Shown piece after piece: positions 35,355 to 44,487 of a DNA stretch of 64,000 nucleotides; within the stretch, counting starts at the first letter, position 1; every line of letters begins with the position of its first letter. The position numbers and the translations under genes were made by a program. The notes under the pieces are model-generated. The model did no database searches. It was not told the origin of the DNA and was given only the letters and a program-made list of their open reading frames with translations. The DNA comes from Methylophilus medardicus (GTDB lineage: Bacteria; Pseudomonadota; Gammaproteobacteria; Burkholderiales; Methylophilaceae): the NCBI RefSeq assembly GCF_006363955.1, contig NZ_CP040948.1, positions 744,001-808,000 of the forward strand, read 5' to 3'.

Positions 35355-35738
35355 CTAGAAAAGCCATCCATGCAATAATCGCCCCGGCATTAAGGCAAAG
35401 CCTCCTGCAATTAACAGTCCTCCTACATAAACCCCAATCAGATGGGCTTTATGACTAGCCAAGTGACCTCGCCGAATGGCAAGGTAGCTGGCTGGTACTG
35501 AATACAACACCAACAAACAAAATAAATGAATAAAACCAAAATGGCCCATCAAGGTTGGGCCAATTTGTGCAGGCATCCACAATGCGATGATGGCGGTCAC
35601 CAACATCAGGCCCATGAAATACTTGCCAATCAGCCTGTGCTGTATGCTGCCTTTTCTCTGCAATAACTGCAAAGTCCCCAATATAAACGCGAGTAAAGCT
35701 GTCGCAAGATGCAGGTATGCTAACTGTAAATATGACAT
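35355..35738 (-). CDS. Four-helix membrane protein (DUF2306-like)
   Basis: A 127-residue membrane protein with four hydrophobic segments and the start MSYLQLAYLHLA; an upstream in-frame ATG adds a Phe/Arg-rich stretch with no similarity. The pattern L-G-x-x-Q-L-x-x-x-K-G-x-x-H-R-x-x-G-K and the second His-containing loop HFGFIHLF resemble DUF2306/heme-region-like proteins, so a redox or haem-related role is possible. No neighbours give further support. Confidence 0.75.
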   Translation of the reverse strand: MSYLQLAYLHLATALLAFILGTLQLLQRKGSIQHRLIGKYFMGLMLVTAIIALWMPAQIGPTLMGHFGFIHLFCLLVLYSVPASYLAIRRGHLASHKAHLIGVYVGGLLIAGGFALMPGRLLHGWLF

Positions 35739-35964
35739 TGTGTGGCTTTTTTCAAAATAAGGCGTTTCCCCCAATCGATGCCGAAAAGCTAAGAACCTCT
35801 GAGGATTGGCCACCAGTTTATTCAAGTGTGACAACTACAAAAAGTCGCCTACTAAGGCAGTTTAAATTAAATTTCCCTGCGCTCACCACAGAGCATAACC
35901 CAGCCTGCCAGATTTAGTAGTATTTTTAATCTTACAAAATAGATTGCCCTTAAATTGGCTTGAT

Positions 35965-36387
35965 TCAAGAAACATAAGGTCGTTGAATCTCTTGCGCTGC
36001 AATAAAGGCGCTGCGGAACGAGATCGGGTCGGAGATGCCAGGAATCGAGGCTTGCGGATTGCCAGCGCCTGCAATGACTAGCGTGCCAAAGTTAAACAAT
36101 CTACCGAAGATGCTTTGGCTGACTTCCACTGTTTCGACGTTGTTGATATTGAGTTCTATTGTTTGGCGGCGTATGAAACCGAATGTTGCAATGACGCGTT
36201 TATTGGTAAATGCAAGCTCTGTGGTTTTGTATTGCATGTAAGCGTTGATCCAAAATACTAGACCCACGCCAACGGTGATAAATATCAAGCCCAAGATGAT
36301 GAGCGGCACCAGTGACCACACACTGACATGCGCACGATAGATGATATGTTCCTCTTGACTGGGCGCGCCTTCAATTAAGCGAGTCAT
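35965..36387 (-). CDS. Bacterial PH-domain (bPH_2/DUF304) membrane protein
   Basis: A 140-residue protein. Two membrane segments (about residues 25-50, SLVPLIILGLIFITVGVGLVFW) precede a bPH domain containing YKTTELAFTNKRVIATFGFIRRQTIELNINNVETVEVSQSIFGRLFNFGTLVIAGAG, which is the family consensus almost residue for residue. Such proteins are thought to bind membrane surfaces. No operon partner. Confidence 0.88.
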   Translation of the reverse strand: MTRLIEGAPSQEEHIIYRAHVSVWSLVPLIILGLIFITVGVGLVFWINAYMQYKTTELAFTNKRVIATFGFIRRQTIELNINNVETVEVSQSIFGRLFNFGTLVIAGAGNPQASIPGISDPISFRSAFIAAQEIQRPYVS

Positions 36388-36485
36388 GATATGTTTCTCT
36401 GTTTTAATAATGTGGCTTTAACATTGCCACTGTTTGCCCGTTGTTCACTTACGCTGAGGACACGGGTCGCGCACTTGGCGCCCAC

Positions 36486-36848
36486 TTAGGGTAAAACCAC
36501 AATGGCAGGCCACACATAGCTACTGCCACCTTGCAACACTCTGATTTTGTAATTGCCTGGCCCGTTGGTGTATGGCACGCTTTTGGTTTTTTGGCCGGCG
36601 TTATTGCAATTGCCGTTGCCAGAACCTAGTGAACTCCAACTCGGTCCGGAGCCTTGTAATTTAATCTCTAGGCTGGTGGGGCCGTTACCAACGTTGCAAT
36701 AGCCTGTCACATGAATCATGCCGCTCGAGGTCGTGGTCGGTGCCGTGACACTGATGTTGGTGATGCTGAGTGCGGCCTGACTGGTGTTCATGGTCAGTAG
36801 CCCAATCATAGTCAGTCCAATAATGAATGAAGTGTTTGTCAGTTTCAT
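36486..36848 (-). CDS. Secreted Ser/Thr/Gly-rich beta-type protein of unknown function
   Basis: A 120-residue protein with a Sec signal peptide (about residues 1-26, SQAAL). The mature chain is rich in Thr, Ser, Gly and Asn with alternating strand-like segments (LSITNISVTAP, MIHVTGYCNVG, SLEIKLQG, YKIRVLQGG) and two Cys that may form a disulfide. It resembles a small Ig-like or beta-sandwich domain, without a named match. The promoter side carries an unusually AT-rich region with inverted repeats. Confidence 0.75.
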   Translation of the reverse strand: MKLTNTSFIIGLTMIGLLTMNTSQAALSITNISVTAPTTTSSGMIHVTGYCNVGNGPTSLEIKLQGSGPSWSSLGSGNGNCNNAGQKTKSVPYTNGPGNYKIRVLQGGSSYVWPAIVVLP

Positions 36849-37142
36849 GGTGTCTCTCAGTCGTTTGCGTTGATGAATGCGTGATCATTGATACATTTAA
36901 ATGAATGTTTTTTGCTAATTTATTAACAATAATTAACAATTATTAAATGTTAAGTCGAAACAGACTTATCGTCAACCATCAATGTCATGCGTATGGCGAC
37001 TGGTCTGCTTGAGAGTGGCAGGGAGTGGTGTAGGCTGCGCTAAGACGCATTTTGTGCTGCGGTTAATACGTGGGTTAATACGTGGACCAGCGACGGCTTC
37101 AGCAGCCGCGCTGGGTGTGGATTGTTTGCTGTGCTGGAATGC
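36849..37142. other. 294-base gene-free region with repeats
   Basis: No credible ORF. Contents: a very AT-rich block at 36893-36955 with the inverted repeat AATAATT-AAC-AATTATT (36928-36944) and two copies of TTAACAAT (36923-36930 and 36933-36940), then an exact tandem duplication of the 12-mer GGTTAATACGTG at 37061-37072 and 37073-37084. The AT-rich part is placed as promoter or operator of the secreted protein gene to its left. Confidence 0.6.
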
Positions 37143-38108
37143 TTAGGCTAGCTGCGCTTGCCAAAGGCCACTTTGCATGGCGATGCCTCTCGCGCCACAA
37201 GCTTGTGCCTGCGCTAGATGCGTAGGGCGCATGCCCCCGAGTGCATAGACTGGAATTTCTAAACCATTGAGCATGTCTTCAAAGATTTCCCAACCCATGC
37301 CTGCTGCTTCTGGATGACTTTTTGTCGGCAATACGGGGGAGAGTAAGGCAAAGTCAAGTTGCAGTGTTTGTGCTTTTTGCAGTTGCTCAAGATTGTGACA
37401 CGATGCACCGACAAGTAGGTGATCAGGTTTGACGGACATTGCTAACAAGCGCTGACTATTGAGATGCACGCCTTGGTATCCAAGTTGCAAGGCTTGTTCT
37501 GGGCTGGCATTTAACAGACAGCGGCAGTCATAAGGTGCGCATAGCTGCAATATTTGTTCACTTAATTGTGCCAGTGCTGCACTGTCAAGTTGCGGCTCAC
37601 GAACCTGTAATAATTGTAGGCCTTGATCGAGTTGTCGCTTGAGTGCTTGCAAAAATGTGGGTTCACCCATTTCTTGTACATTGCTGATTGCATACACTGG
37701 TGGCAGGCTAAGGGCTTGCATGATCGGCGCGTTGGCGGGAAGCACTGGGGTGACATTGCCTATTTGTGGATGTTGCCATGCGAATTGTTGGCCCTCGCGG
37801 GCTTGCAGCGCACCTTGCCAGGCATGGACAAAGAAAAAATGCAGTAGCACTGTTTTGGCCTCTGCATCGTGTGTGGCGGGGTAGTCATAGCGCCGTTTGA
37901 TCCAAGGCTGTGTCTGCGTCGGTGTAATGCCCAGCTCTTCCTGTGCTTCGCGGATCAATGCCTGTGCGGGCGTTTCGCCAGATTCGATCTTGCCACCGGG
38001 AAACTCCCACCAGCCCGCCCAACCCTTGCCTTGCGGACGGCTGGCGAGCAGATATTCCCCATTGGGACGGATTAAAATAGCGACCGCAACTTGAACGAGC
38101 TTGGTCAT
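37143..38108 (-). CDS. Nudix hydrolase fused to a ThiE-like domain
   Basis: A 321-residue two-domain protein. Residues 1-135 are a MutT-type Nudix domain with the box GGKIESGETPAQALIREAQEELGI, expected to sanitise oxidised nucleotides. Residues 140-321 are a TIM-barrel like thiamine phosphate synthase: VHLNSQRLLA, VGASCHNLEQL, LLSPVLPTKSHPEA and YALGGM are recognisable, but the QLRxK and NDx blocks appear as QVREP and LNASPEQ. This fusion is widespread in beta/gammaproteobacteria; the second half's activity is unproven. Starts four bases after the DUF815 stop. Confidence 0.9.
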   Translation of the reverse strand: MTKLVQVAVAILIRPNGEYLLASRPQGKGWAGWWEFPGGKIESGETPAQALIREAQEELGITPTQTQPWIKRRYDYPATHDAEAKTVLLHFFFVHAWQGALQAREGQQFAWQHPQIGNVTPVLPANAPIMQALSLPPVYAISNVQEMGEPTFLQALKRQLDQGLQLLQVREPQLDSAALAQLSEQILQLCAPYDCRCLLNASPEQALQLGYQGVHLNSQRLLAMSVKPDHLLVGASCHNLEQLQKAQTLQLDFALLSPVLPTKSHPEAAGMGWEIFEDMLNGLEIPVYALGGMRPTHLAQAQACGARGIAMQSGLWQAQLA

Positions 38109-38112
38109 GGTA

Positions 38113-38973
38113 TTACTCCGCGTTCAATTGCAGTTTACCGGCATAGTCTTTGGCAAACTGATAGGCGACACGACCACTGCGGGCGCCGCGGGTGTGATAA
38201 AACTGTAATGCTGCGTGTCTGGCCGCGTCATCCATGGCGATACCAAAGCTTTGTAGCCAGTGCTCGGCAATACTGAGGTATTCCTCTTGATCAAAACTGT
38301 AAAAAGACAGCCACAGACCAAAGCGTTCGGCCAGTGCGGTCTTTTCATCGATGGTGTCGTTTGGGCGAATTTCGCCTTGGTCAAGGATAGGCTGATTGTC
38401 CGCCATGAATTCCGGCATCAAATTTTTCCGGTTGGAGGTGGCATACACCAGCAGGTTTGGACAAGCATGTTCAATCGAGCCATCTAGAATCACTTTGAGC
38501 GCTTTGTAGCCGCTATCATTGGCCTCAAAAGTCAGGTCATCACAAAAGATAATAAATTTTTCTGGGCGTTGGCGAATCTGTTGCGCAATTTGTGGCACAT
38601 CGTTGAGGTCTTGTTTCTCAACCTCAATCAGACGCAGGCCTTCACTGGCATAGGCATTTAGCACTGCTTTTACCAGCGACGATTTGCCAGTGCCGCGCGC
38701 GCCAGTCAGCAAGACGTGATTGGCCGGTAGTCCTTGCAGAAATTGGCGGGTATTACGCACGACCTCCGCTTTTTGTCGGTCAATAAACTGAATGTCTCGC
38801 AGTAATACTGCATGTGGATGATCTACGGCCTGCAATTGGCCTTGGGAGCCATGTTTGACCCACCGCCAGGCAATCGCCTGCCACTGGACCTCTGCGGGTG
38901 GCGTAGGGAGCAGTGTTTCGAGCCGTGTGATCAGTTGTTCGGCGCGGTGTAGCAAATGTTCAAGTGAGTGCAT
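38113..38973 (-). CDS. DUF815 family AAA-like ATPase
   Basis: A 286-residue ATP-binding protein; start MHSLEHLLHRAEQ chosen over an upstream ATG. Walker A is GARGTGKSS (about residue 95), Walker B FIIFCDDLTFE (about 150), and the sensor region LLVYATSNRKNLMPEF; the C-terminal helical end GARSGRVAYQFAKDY is typical. DUF815 ATPases are of unknown function. Tightly upstream of the Nudix-ThiE fusion. Confidence 0.88.
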   Translation of the reverse strand: MHSLEHLLHRAEQLITRLETLLPTPPAEVQWQAIAWRWVKHGSQGQLQAVDHPHAVLLRDIQFIDRQKAEVVRNTRQFLQGLPANHVLLTGARGTGKSSLVKAVLNAYASEGLRLIEVEKQDLNDVPQIAQQIRQRPEKFIIFCDDLTFEANDSGYKALKVILDGSIEHACPNLLVYATSNRKNLMPEFMADNQPILDQGEIRPNDTIDEKTALAERFGLWLSFYSFDQEEYLSIAEHWLQSFGIAMDDAARHAALQFYHTRGARSGRVAYQFAKDYAGKLQLNAE

Positions 38974-39122
38974 GCGGACGGTCGGGTGTGAAAAGACAAA
39001 CGAAAGCTTATTGTACACGCGGAAACCAGCGCTGGTGCGCGTAACTTGGTGTGGCTTTAGCGCAAAATGCCTAGTGTTTGTGTTACCTTGTGCGGCTTGC
39101 AGACGCAGTTTTTGGAGTATCT

Positions 39123-39689
39123 ATGGCCTTACAAAACATCATTCTTGCCTCTCGCAGTCCACGCCGCGTCGAATTGCTGGCGCAATTGGGGGTGCATTGC
39201 GACATCGTGCCCGCAGATATCGACGAATCCAGTTGGCCGGACGAGGATCCTGCGCAATATGTGGTGCGCCTCGCACGCGAGAAGGCTCTCGCGGTTGCCA
39301 GCTTACATGGTCATCGCGGCTTGCCGATTTTGGCTGCGGATACGACGGTGGCGCTTGGCCAACTGATTTTAGGTAAACCCGCAGACGCAGATGAGGCCAT
39401 GGCCATGCTTGCCCGTTTGAGTGGCAGCATTCACTTCGTGCATACAGCGGTCGCACTTTACCAAGCGGGAGAGGTGCATTGTTTGCTCAATAGTACCGAA
39501 GTGGAGATGATGCAGGTCCCGGTGGCGGTATTAGCCGATTATGTGGCATCCGGTGAACCGATGGACAAAGCGGGTGCCTATGGCATACAGGGCCGTGCCG
39601 GGCGATGGATTAAACAGATTAACGGTAGTTACAGCGGCGTGATGGGTTTGCCGTTGCATGAAACGGCGCAGTTGTTGCACGCGTGGTAA
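39123..39689 (+). CDS. maf: Maf family nucleoside triphosphate pyrophosphatase
   Basis: A 188-residue house-cleaning dTTP/UTP pyrophosphatase. The start MALQNIILASRSPRRVELL has a GGAG site; SxSPRR, EDPAQYVVRLAREKA, AADTTVALG and DKAGAYGIQGRAGRWIKQINGSYSGVMGLP are hallmark blocks. Precedes rng by 41 bases, the conserved maf-rng pair. Confidence 0.96.
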   Translation: MALQNIILASRSPRRVELLAQLGVHCDIVPADIDESSWPDEDPAQYVVRLAREKALAVASLHGHRGLPILAADTTVALGQLILGKPADADEAMAMLARLSGSIHFVHTAVALYQAGEVHCLLNSTEVEMMQVPVAVLADYVASGEPMDKAGAYGIQGRAGRWIKQINGSYSGVMGLPLHETAQLLHAW

Positions 39690-39730
39690 ACTTTTACACA
39701 AAGAAAATGATCGGGATTGGGTAAAGCAAT

Positions 39731-41203
39731 ATGTCATTGGCGCAAGAAGTACTGATTAACGTCACCCCGCAAGAGACGCGCGTGGCGATTCTGGAGCAGG
39801 GTATTGTGCAGGAGCTGCACATTGAGCGTGCGTCCTCATTGGGTATTGTCGGTAACATCTACCGCGGGACCGTTGTGCGCGTTTTGCCGGGTATGCAGTC
39901 AGCGTTTGTCGAAATCGGCTTGCCACGTGCCGCTTTTCTACATGCGGCGGATATCATGGCGTGTCATTCAGAGGACGGCGCGATCAAAACGGACCGGCCG
40001 ATTCAAGAAGTGCTGCACGAGGGACAGTCAATCATCGTGCAGGTGATTAAGGAGGCGATTGGCACTAAAGGTGCGCGCCTGACCACCGAGATCAGCATTG
40101 CAGGTCGCTTTTTGGTCTATTTGCCTTATCAGAAACATATTGGGGTATCGCAACGCATCGACCTTGAAGAAGAACGCGAGTTTTTGCGTAACCGCTTACT
40201 CGGCTTGTTGCCGGAAGAACGTGAAGGTGGTTATATCATCCGCACCATGTCTGAGAACGCAACCGATGCAGAGCTAGTGGCCGATGTGGAATATCTGCGC
40301 AAAGTCTGGCAAAAGATTCAAACAGAGAGTACCAAGGTCGGCGAGCGCTCATTGATATTTTATGACCTCAGTCTGCCGCGTCGCATTTTGCGCGATGTGG
40401 TGTGTACCGAAACCACCAGTATTCGGGTGGATTCGGGCGAAATGTTCGAGCGCTTGAAGGAGTTTGCCGAATTATATGTCTCCCACGCAGTTAAGCCCCT
40501 GACGCATTACAAAGGCGAGCGCTCGTTGTTTGAGTTTTATGACATTGAAAGCGAGATTGAAAAAGCGTTGTCACGTAAGGTCGAACTCAAATCTGGCGGC
40601 TATTTGATTTTTGACCAGACCGAGGCGTTGACGACGGTAGATGTCAACACTGGCAGCTTTGTCAGCGGCAAAAATTTGTCGGACACGATTTTTAAAACCA
40701 ATCTTGAGGCAGCGCAAACCATTGCGCGCCAACTGCGCTTGCGCAACTTAGGCGGCATCATCATCATCGACTTTATTGATATGGATGAAGATGCCCAGCG
40801 CGAGGCGGTGCTCGAAGAGTTGCGTAAAGCGGTCACGCTGGACCGTGCGCGCATTAATGTGAATGGCTTTTCAGCATTAGGCCTGGTGGAGTTGACCCGT
40901 AAGCGTACGCGTGAAAGTTTGGCGCATTTGCTGTGCGAGTCGTGCAAGGTCTGTCAGGGCCGCGGCGAACTCAAGACGGCGCAAACGCTGTGCTATGAAA
41001 TCATGCGCGAATTGTTGCGGGAATCTAAGCAGTTTAGAAATGCCAAAGAATTCAAGATTCTGGCATCCCCAGAGGTCATAAACATGCTGAGTGATGAGGA
41101 GTCGCAGAGTTTGGCCAGTTTGTCTGACTTTATTAAAAAGCCGCTCTCGCTGCATCCCGACACGCAATATGGACGCGAAGAGTTCGATATTGTCTGGATT
41201 TAA
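39731..41203 (+). CDS. rng: Ribonuclease G
   Basis: A 490-residue endonuclease maturing 16S rRNA. The S1 domain lies at about residues 38-125 (GNIYRGTVVRVLPGMQSAFVEIG). The catalytic Asp residues are in DQTEALTTVDVNTGSF and IIIDFIDMD, and the zinc-link CESCKVCQGRG replaces the two-Cys linker of RNase E/G. No long disordered C-terminus, so RNase G rather than RNase E. Reading past it, no tldD is seen. Confidence 0.96.
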   Translation: MSLAQEVLINVTPQETRVAILEQGIVQELHIERASSLGIVGNIYRGTVVRVLPGMQSAFVEIGLPRAAFLHAADIMACHSEDGAIKTDRPIQEVLHEGQSIIVQVIKEAIGTKGARLTTEISIAGRFLVYLPYQKHIGVSQRIDLEEEREFLRNRLLGLLPEEREGGYIIRTMSENATDAELVADVEYLRKVWQKIQTESTKVGERSLIFYDLSLPRRILRDVVCTETTSIRVDSGEMFERLKEFAELYVSHAVKPLTHYKGERSLFEFYDIESEIEKALSRKVELKSGGYLIFDQTEALTTVDVNTGSFVSGKNLSDTIFKTNLEAAQTIARQLRLRNLGGIIIIDFIDMDEDAQREAVLEELRKAVTLDRARINVNGFSALGLVELTRKRTRESLAHLLCESCKVCQGRGELKTAQTLCYEIMRELLRESKQFRNAKEFKILASPEVINMLSDEESQSLASLSDFIKKPLSLHPDTQYGREEFDIVWI

Positions 41204-41247
41204 CACCATTGAAAGCAGGCGCTAACCATGGTGTGCAAACTACGGCC

Positions 41248-41796
41248 TTAGAGGATGCTGACCGCTAAACCGGGCAATACAATGTGGCTCAACATCTGCA
41301 ATAAAATCAGCGCGACCAATGCAGAAAAGTCAAAGCCCTGAATCGGCGGCAACAGGCGTCGTAAGGGCTCTACAATCGGCGCCGACAATTGATTGAGCAC
41401 GCCATAGATTGGGCTGTAAGGATTCACCCAGCTTAAAATCGCCATCAACAAAATCGCATAAAAAAACACATCGACGATTTGCCCGAGCACGCCAAACACG
41501 GCTTGCCACAGCCAAAACACCGGGGAAGCGGGGGCGCCTGCCAATAACGCTAACAAGGCAAATAGCGCGATTTGCATGCATAAAGCCAATATCAGCGTCG
41601 ACAAGTCCCATTGTTTCACCGGACGAATCAATCGACGGGCTGGCTTCACCATAAAGTCGGTCAAGGCCATGCTCATTTGTCCTAAGGGGTTCTGAAATGC
41701 GGTGCGCGTCCATTGCATTAAAAATCGCAATACTAGCAAAAAGGTCAAAATGCCGAAGGCGGCATTGAGTAAGAAAGTAGTCATGTTTTGTAACAT
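41248..41796 (-). CDS. yggT: YggT family membrane protein
   Basis: A 182-residue membrane protein with two YggT repeats of hydrophobic helices: FLLVLRFLMQWTRTAFQNPLGQMSMALTDFMVKPARRLI and AILLMAILSWVNPYSPIYGVLNQLSAPIVEPLRRLLPP. Role unclear, linked to osmotic stress or division in other bacteria. Start overlaps the proC stop by one base, in the conserved yggS-proC-yggT unit. Confidence 0.94.
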   Translation of the reverse strand: MLQNMTTFLLNAAFGILTFLLVLRFLMQWTRTAFQNPLGQMSMALTDFMVKPARRLIRPVKQWDLSTLILALCMQIALFALLALLAGAPASPVFWLWQAVFGVLGQIVDVFFYAILLMAILSWVNPYSPIYGVLNQLSAPIVEPLRRLLPPIQGFDFSALVALILLQMLSHIVLPGLAVSIL

Positions 41797-42635
41797 TATG
41801 CTTGTGCTCCTAATTGATCGCCCAGTTCTTTGGCCCGGCGCGCGGCTTGCTCGGCGGCATGTTGCATCATGCCATGAATGTCATGCTGGCGCATACTCAA
41901 CAGCCCTTGTTCGGTGGTGCCGCCTTTGGAGGTAACTTGCTCGCGTAGTGTCGCAATCGGGGTCTGGCTGCCGGCAGCCAGCAAACTGGCACCTTTAAAA
42001 GTGGCCAAACTGAGTTGTAAGGATTGCGCCTCACTCAGGCCCAACGCGACGCCCGCAGCGCTCAGGGCTTCAATCATTAAAAACACATAGGCCGGGCCAC
42101 TGCCCGAAATCGCCGTCACGGCGTCCAGCTGTACTTCATCGTCCAGCCAAACGACCTCGCCTGCCGCTTGCAACAGGTCATCGGCCTGCGTGCGTTGTGC
42201 GGCGGACACCGCGGGCAAGGCAAAGGCACCGGTAATGCCAGACTGTATCTGCGCTGGGGTATTGGGCATCGTACGAATAATAGTAGGGTAGCCGCCCAGC
42301 CAGCGGCTGAGATCAGCGGTGCGGATGCCAGCGGCCACAGAAACCACTAATTGTGCATTGAGCAAAGGCGCCAGCGTTTGTGCAACCTGTTGTAATTGCT
42401 GCGGTTTCACGGCGATTACGATAACGTCTACCGCCAATAATGCCTCGGTCGCGCTGTCAGCGGTAGTCACACCCAGTGCAGTTTGCAGGGTGGTGTGCTT
42501 GGTTGTGTCTGGGTCGACCACGGTAATGTGTTGCATGGAAAACCCACGTTGTTGCAGGCCGATCATTAAGGCTTGTGCCATATTGCCGCCGCCAATAAAA
42601 GCGATGCGCATGTTTGAAAGGGAAGCGGAAGTCAT
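41796..42635 (-). CDS. proC: Pyrroline-5-carboxylate reductase
   Basis: A 279-residue NAD(P)H enzyme for the last proline step. The ATG has an AAGGA ribosome site five bases upstream and overlaps the yggS stop by one base. GGGNMAQALMIGL (Rossmann, about residue 16), VKPQQLQQV, RTMPNTPAQIQSGITG, AISGSGPAYVFLMIEAL and TSKGGTTEQGL are diagnostic. Confidence 0.97.
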   Translation of the reverse strand: MTSASLSNMRIAFIGGGNMAQALMIGLQQRGFSMQHITVVDPDTTKHTTLQTALGVTTADSATEALLAVDVIVIAVKPQQLQQVAQTLAPLLNAQLVVSVAAGIRTADLSRWLGGYPTIIRTMPNTPAQIQSGITGAFALPAVSAAQRTQADDLLQAAGEVVWLDDEVQLDAVTAISGSGPAYVFLMIEALSAAGVALGLSEAQSLQLSLATFKGASLLAAGSQTPIATLREQVTSKGGTTEQGLLSMRQHDIHGMMQHAAEQAARRAKELGDQLGAQA

Positions 42636-43351
42636 CAAGGTCCTTTTGTTGCAGAGTCTGAGGGGGTTACGCGGACACGGGCACCGAAAATTGCAGTGCC
42701 TATGCGCACCAAGGTTGCACCTTCGGCGATAGCCGCAGCAAAATCATTGCTCATGCCGATGGAAAGGGTGTCTAGTTGCAGGCCCTGCGCGTTTAAGTGA
42801 TCAAACAAAGCACGCACCTGCCGAAATTGGTCACGCTGTTCCTCAAAGGTGTGACAAGGGGCGGGAATCGCCATCAAGCCTCGCAACTGCAAGTTTGGCA
42901 ACTGTTTGATATTTAAGGCGAGTTCTAATAGTTCATCACCACTGGCACCACTTTTGCTTTGCTCTTCACTGATGTTGACTTGCAGGCAGATATTGAGTGG
43001 CCCGCGCTCCGGGGGACGGGCATCAGACAGCCGTTGGGCAATTTTAAGCCGATCCACAGAGTGCACCCAGTCGAAATGACGGGCGATGGGCTGTGTTTTG
43101 TTGCTTTGAATCGGTCCGATAAAGTGCCACGCGATAGCACAGTCTTCAAGGTCAGCTTGTTTTTGCAGTGCCTCTTGTACATAGTTTTCGCCAAAGACGG
43201 TTTGGCCTGCAGCATAAGCGGCACGGATCACCTCCGCCGATTGCGTTTTACTCACGGCACACAAGGTCACAGTCTGGGCCGCCTGAAAACGTGTTTGCGC
43301 CGCTGTAATCTGTTGTTGAATCGTGGCGAGGTTTTCAGAGAGGGTAGTCAT
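42635..43351 (-). CDS. yggS: YggS family PLP-binding homeostasis protein
   Basis: A 238-residue alanine-racemase-fold protein that binds pyridoxal phosphate at Lys in LCAVSKTQSAEVIR. Blocks FGENYVQEALQKQ, WHFIGPIQSNKT and LQVNISEEQSKSG, LSIGMSNDFAAAI and TLVRIGTAIFG are all typical. Start MTTLSEN is used; a TTG two codons upstream is possible. First gene of the yggS-proC-yggT unit and divergent from pilT. Confidence 0.96.
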   Translation of the reverse strand: MTTLSENLATIQQQITAAQTRFQAAQTVTLCAVSKTQSAEVIRAAYAAGQTVFGENYVQEALQKQADLEDCAIAWHFIGPIQSNKTQPIARHFDWVHSVDRLKIAQRLSDARPPERGPLNICLQVNISEEQSKSGASGDELLELALNIKQLPNLQLRGLMAIPAPCHTFEEQRDQFRQVRALFDHLNAQGLQLDTLSIGMSNDFAAAIAEGATLVRIGTAIFGARVRVTPSDSATKGP

Positions 43352-43439
43352 GGGCAATCGTGATGGTTTGAAAACAAGTCTTTACAATTTAGAATGCAAA
43401 GCGATAGCACCATTATATAAATAATCATTGGAGTCGATT

Positions 43440-44483
43440 GTGGATATTTCAGATTTATTAGCATTTTCTGTCAAAAACAAAGCCTCGGACTTACATTTGT
43501 CCTCTGGTCTACCACCGATGATTCGTGTGCATGGCGATGTGCGTAAAATTAATTTACCCGCGATGGAGCATGCTGAAGTGCACCGGATGCTGTATGACAT
43601 CATGAATGACAGTCAGCGCAAAGTGTATGAAGAAACGCTGGAGTGCGATTTTTCGTTTGAGATTCCAGACCTAGCGCGTTTTCGGGTCAATGCATTTAAT
43701 CAGCAACGCGGCGCCGGCGCGGTGTTCCGGACGATTCCGAGTAAGGTGTTAACGTTAGAAGAGTTGAATGCTCCACGGGTGTTTAAAGATATCGCGGATA
43801 CCCCGCGCGGCATTGTGCTGGTGACAGGCCCGACCGGTTCAGGGAAATCGACCACGCTGGCAGCCATGATCGACTATATCAACGAGTCACAAATGTCCCA
43901 TGTGCTGACCGTGGAGGACCCTATCGAATTTGTGCATACCTCTAAAAAATCATTGATTAACCAGCGCGAAGTCGGCCCCCACACCATGTCGTTTGAAAAC
44001 GCCTTGCGCTCCGCACTGCGTGAGGACCCAGACGTGATTTTGGTGGGCGAGATGCGTGACCTTGAAACCATTCGTCTGGCGTTGACAGCCGCGGAAACTG
44101 GCCACTTGGTCTTTGGCACCTTGCACACCAGCTCAGCCGCTAAGACCATCGACCGGGTAGTCGATGTGTTTCCGGCGGCAGAAAAAGAAATGGTTCGCTC
44201 GATGTTGTCTGAATCGCTACGCGCCGTGATTTCACAAACGCTATGTAAAACCAAGGATGAGCAAGGCCGGGTTGCCGCGCATGAAATCATGATGGGCACG
44301 CCAGCTATCCGCAATTTGATTCGTGAAAACAAAATTGCGCAGATGTACTCCGCGATTCAAACTGGCCAGAGCATGGGTATGCAAACCTTAGACCAGAACC
44401 TGCAAGATCTGGTTAAACGCAATGTCATCAGTGCCGCAGAAGCCCGCACTAAGGCTGCTAATCGTGACGCTATCATCGGCTAA
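43440..44483 (+). CDS. pilT: Type IV pilus twitching motility ATPase PilT
   Basis: A 347-residue retraction ATPase. The GTG start, after a GGAG site, yields (M)DISDLLAFSVKNKASDLHLSSG, the canonical PilT N-terminus. Walker A GPTGSGKST (about residue 132), Asp box VEDPIEFVH, Walker B VGEMRD and His box AETGHLVFGTLHT are complete, plus the C-terminal AIRNLIRE motif needed for retraction. Followed after four bases by pilU; divergent from yggS as in Pseudomonas. Confidence 0.98.
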   Translation: MDISDLLAFSVKNKASDLHLSSGLPPMIRVHGDVRKINLPAMEHAEVHRMLYDIMNDSQRKVYEETLECDFSFEIPDLARFRVNAFNQQRGAGAVFRTIPSKVLTLEELNAPRVFKDIADTPRGIVLVTGPTGSGKSTTLAAMIDYINESQMSHVLTVEDPIEFVHTSKKSLINQREVGPHTMSFENALRSALREDPDVILVGEMRDLETIRLALTAAETGHLVFGTLHTSSAAKTIDRVVDVFPAAEKEMVRSMLSESLRAVISQTLCKTKDEQGRVAAHEIMMGTPAIRNLIRENKIAQMYSAIQTGQSMGMQTLDQNLQDLVKRNVISAAEARTKAANRDAIIG

Positions 44484-44487
44484 TACT

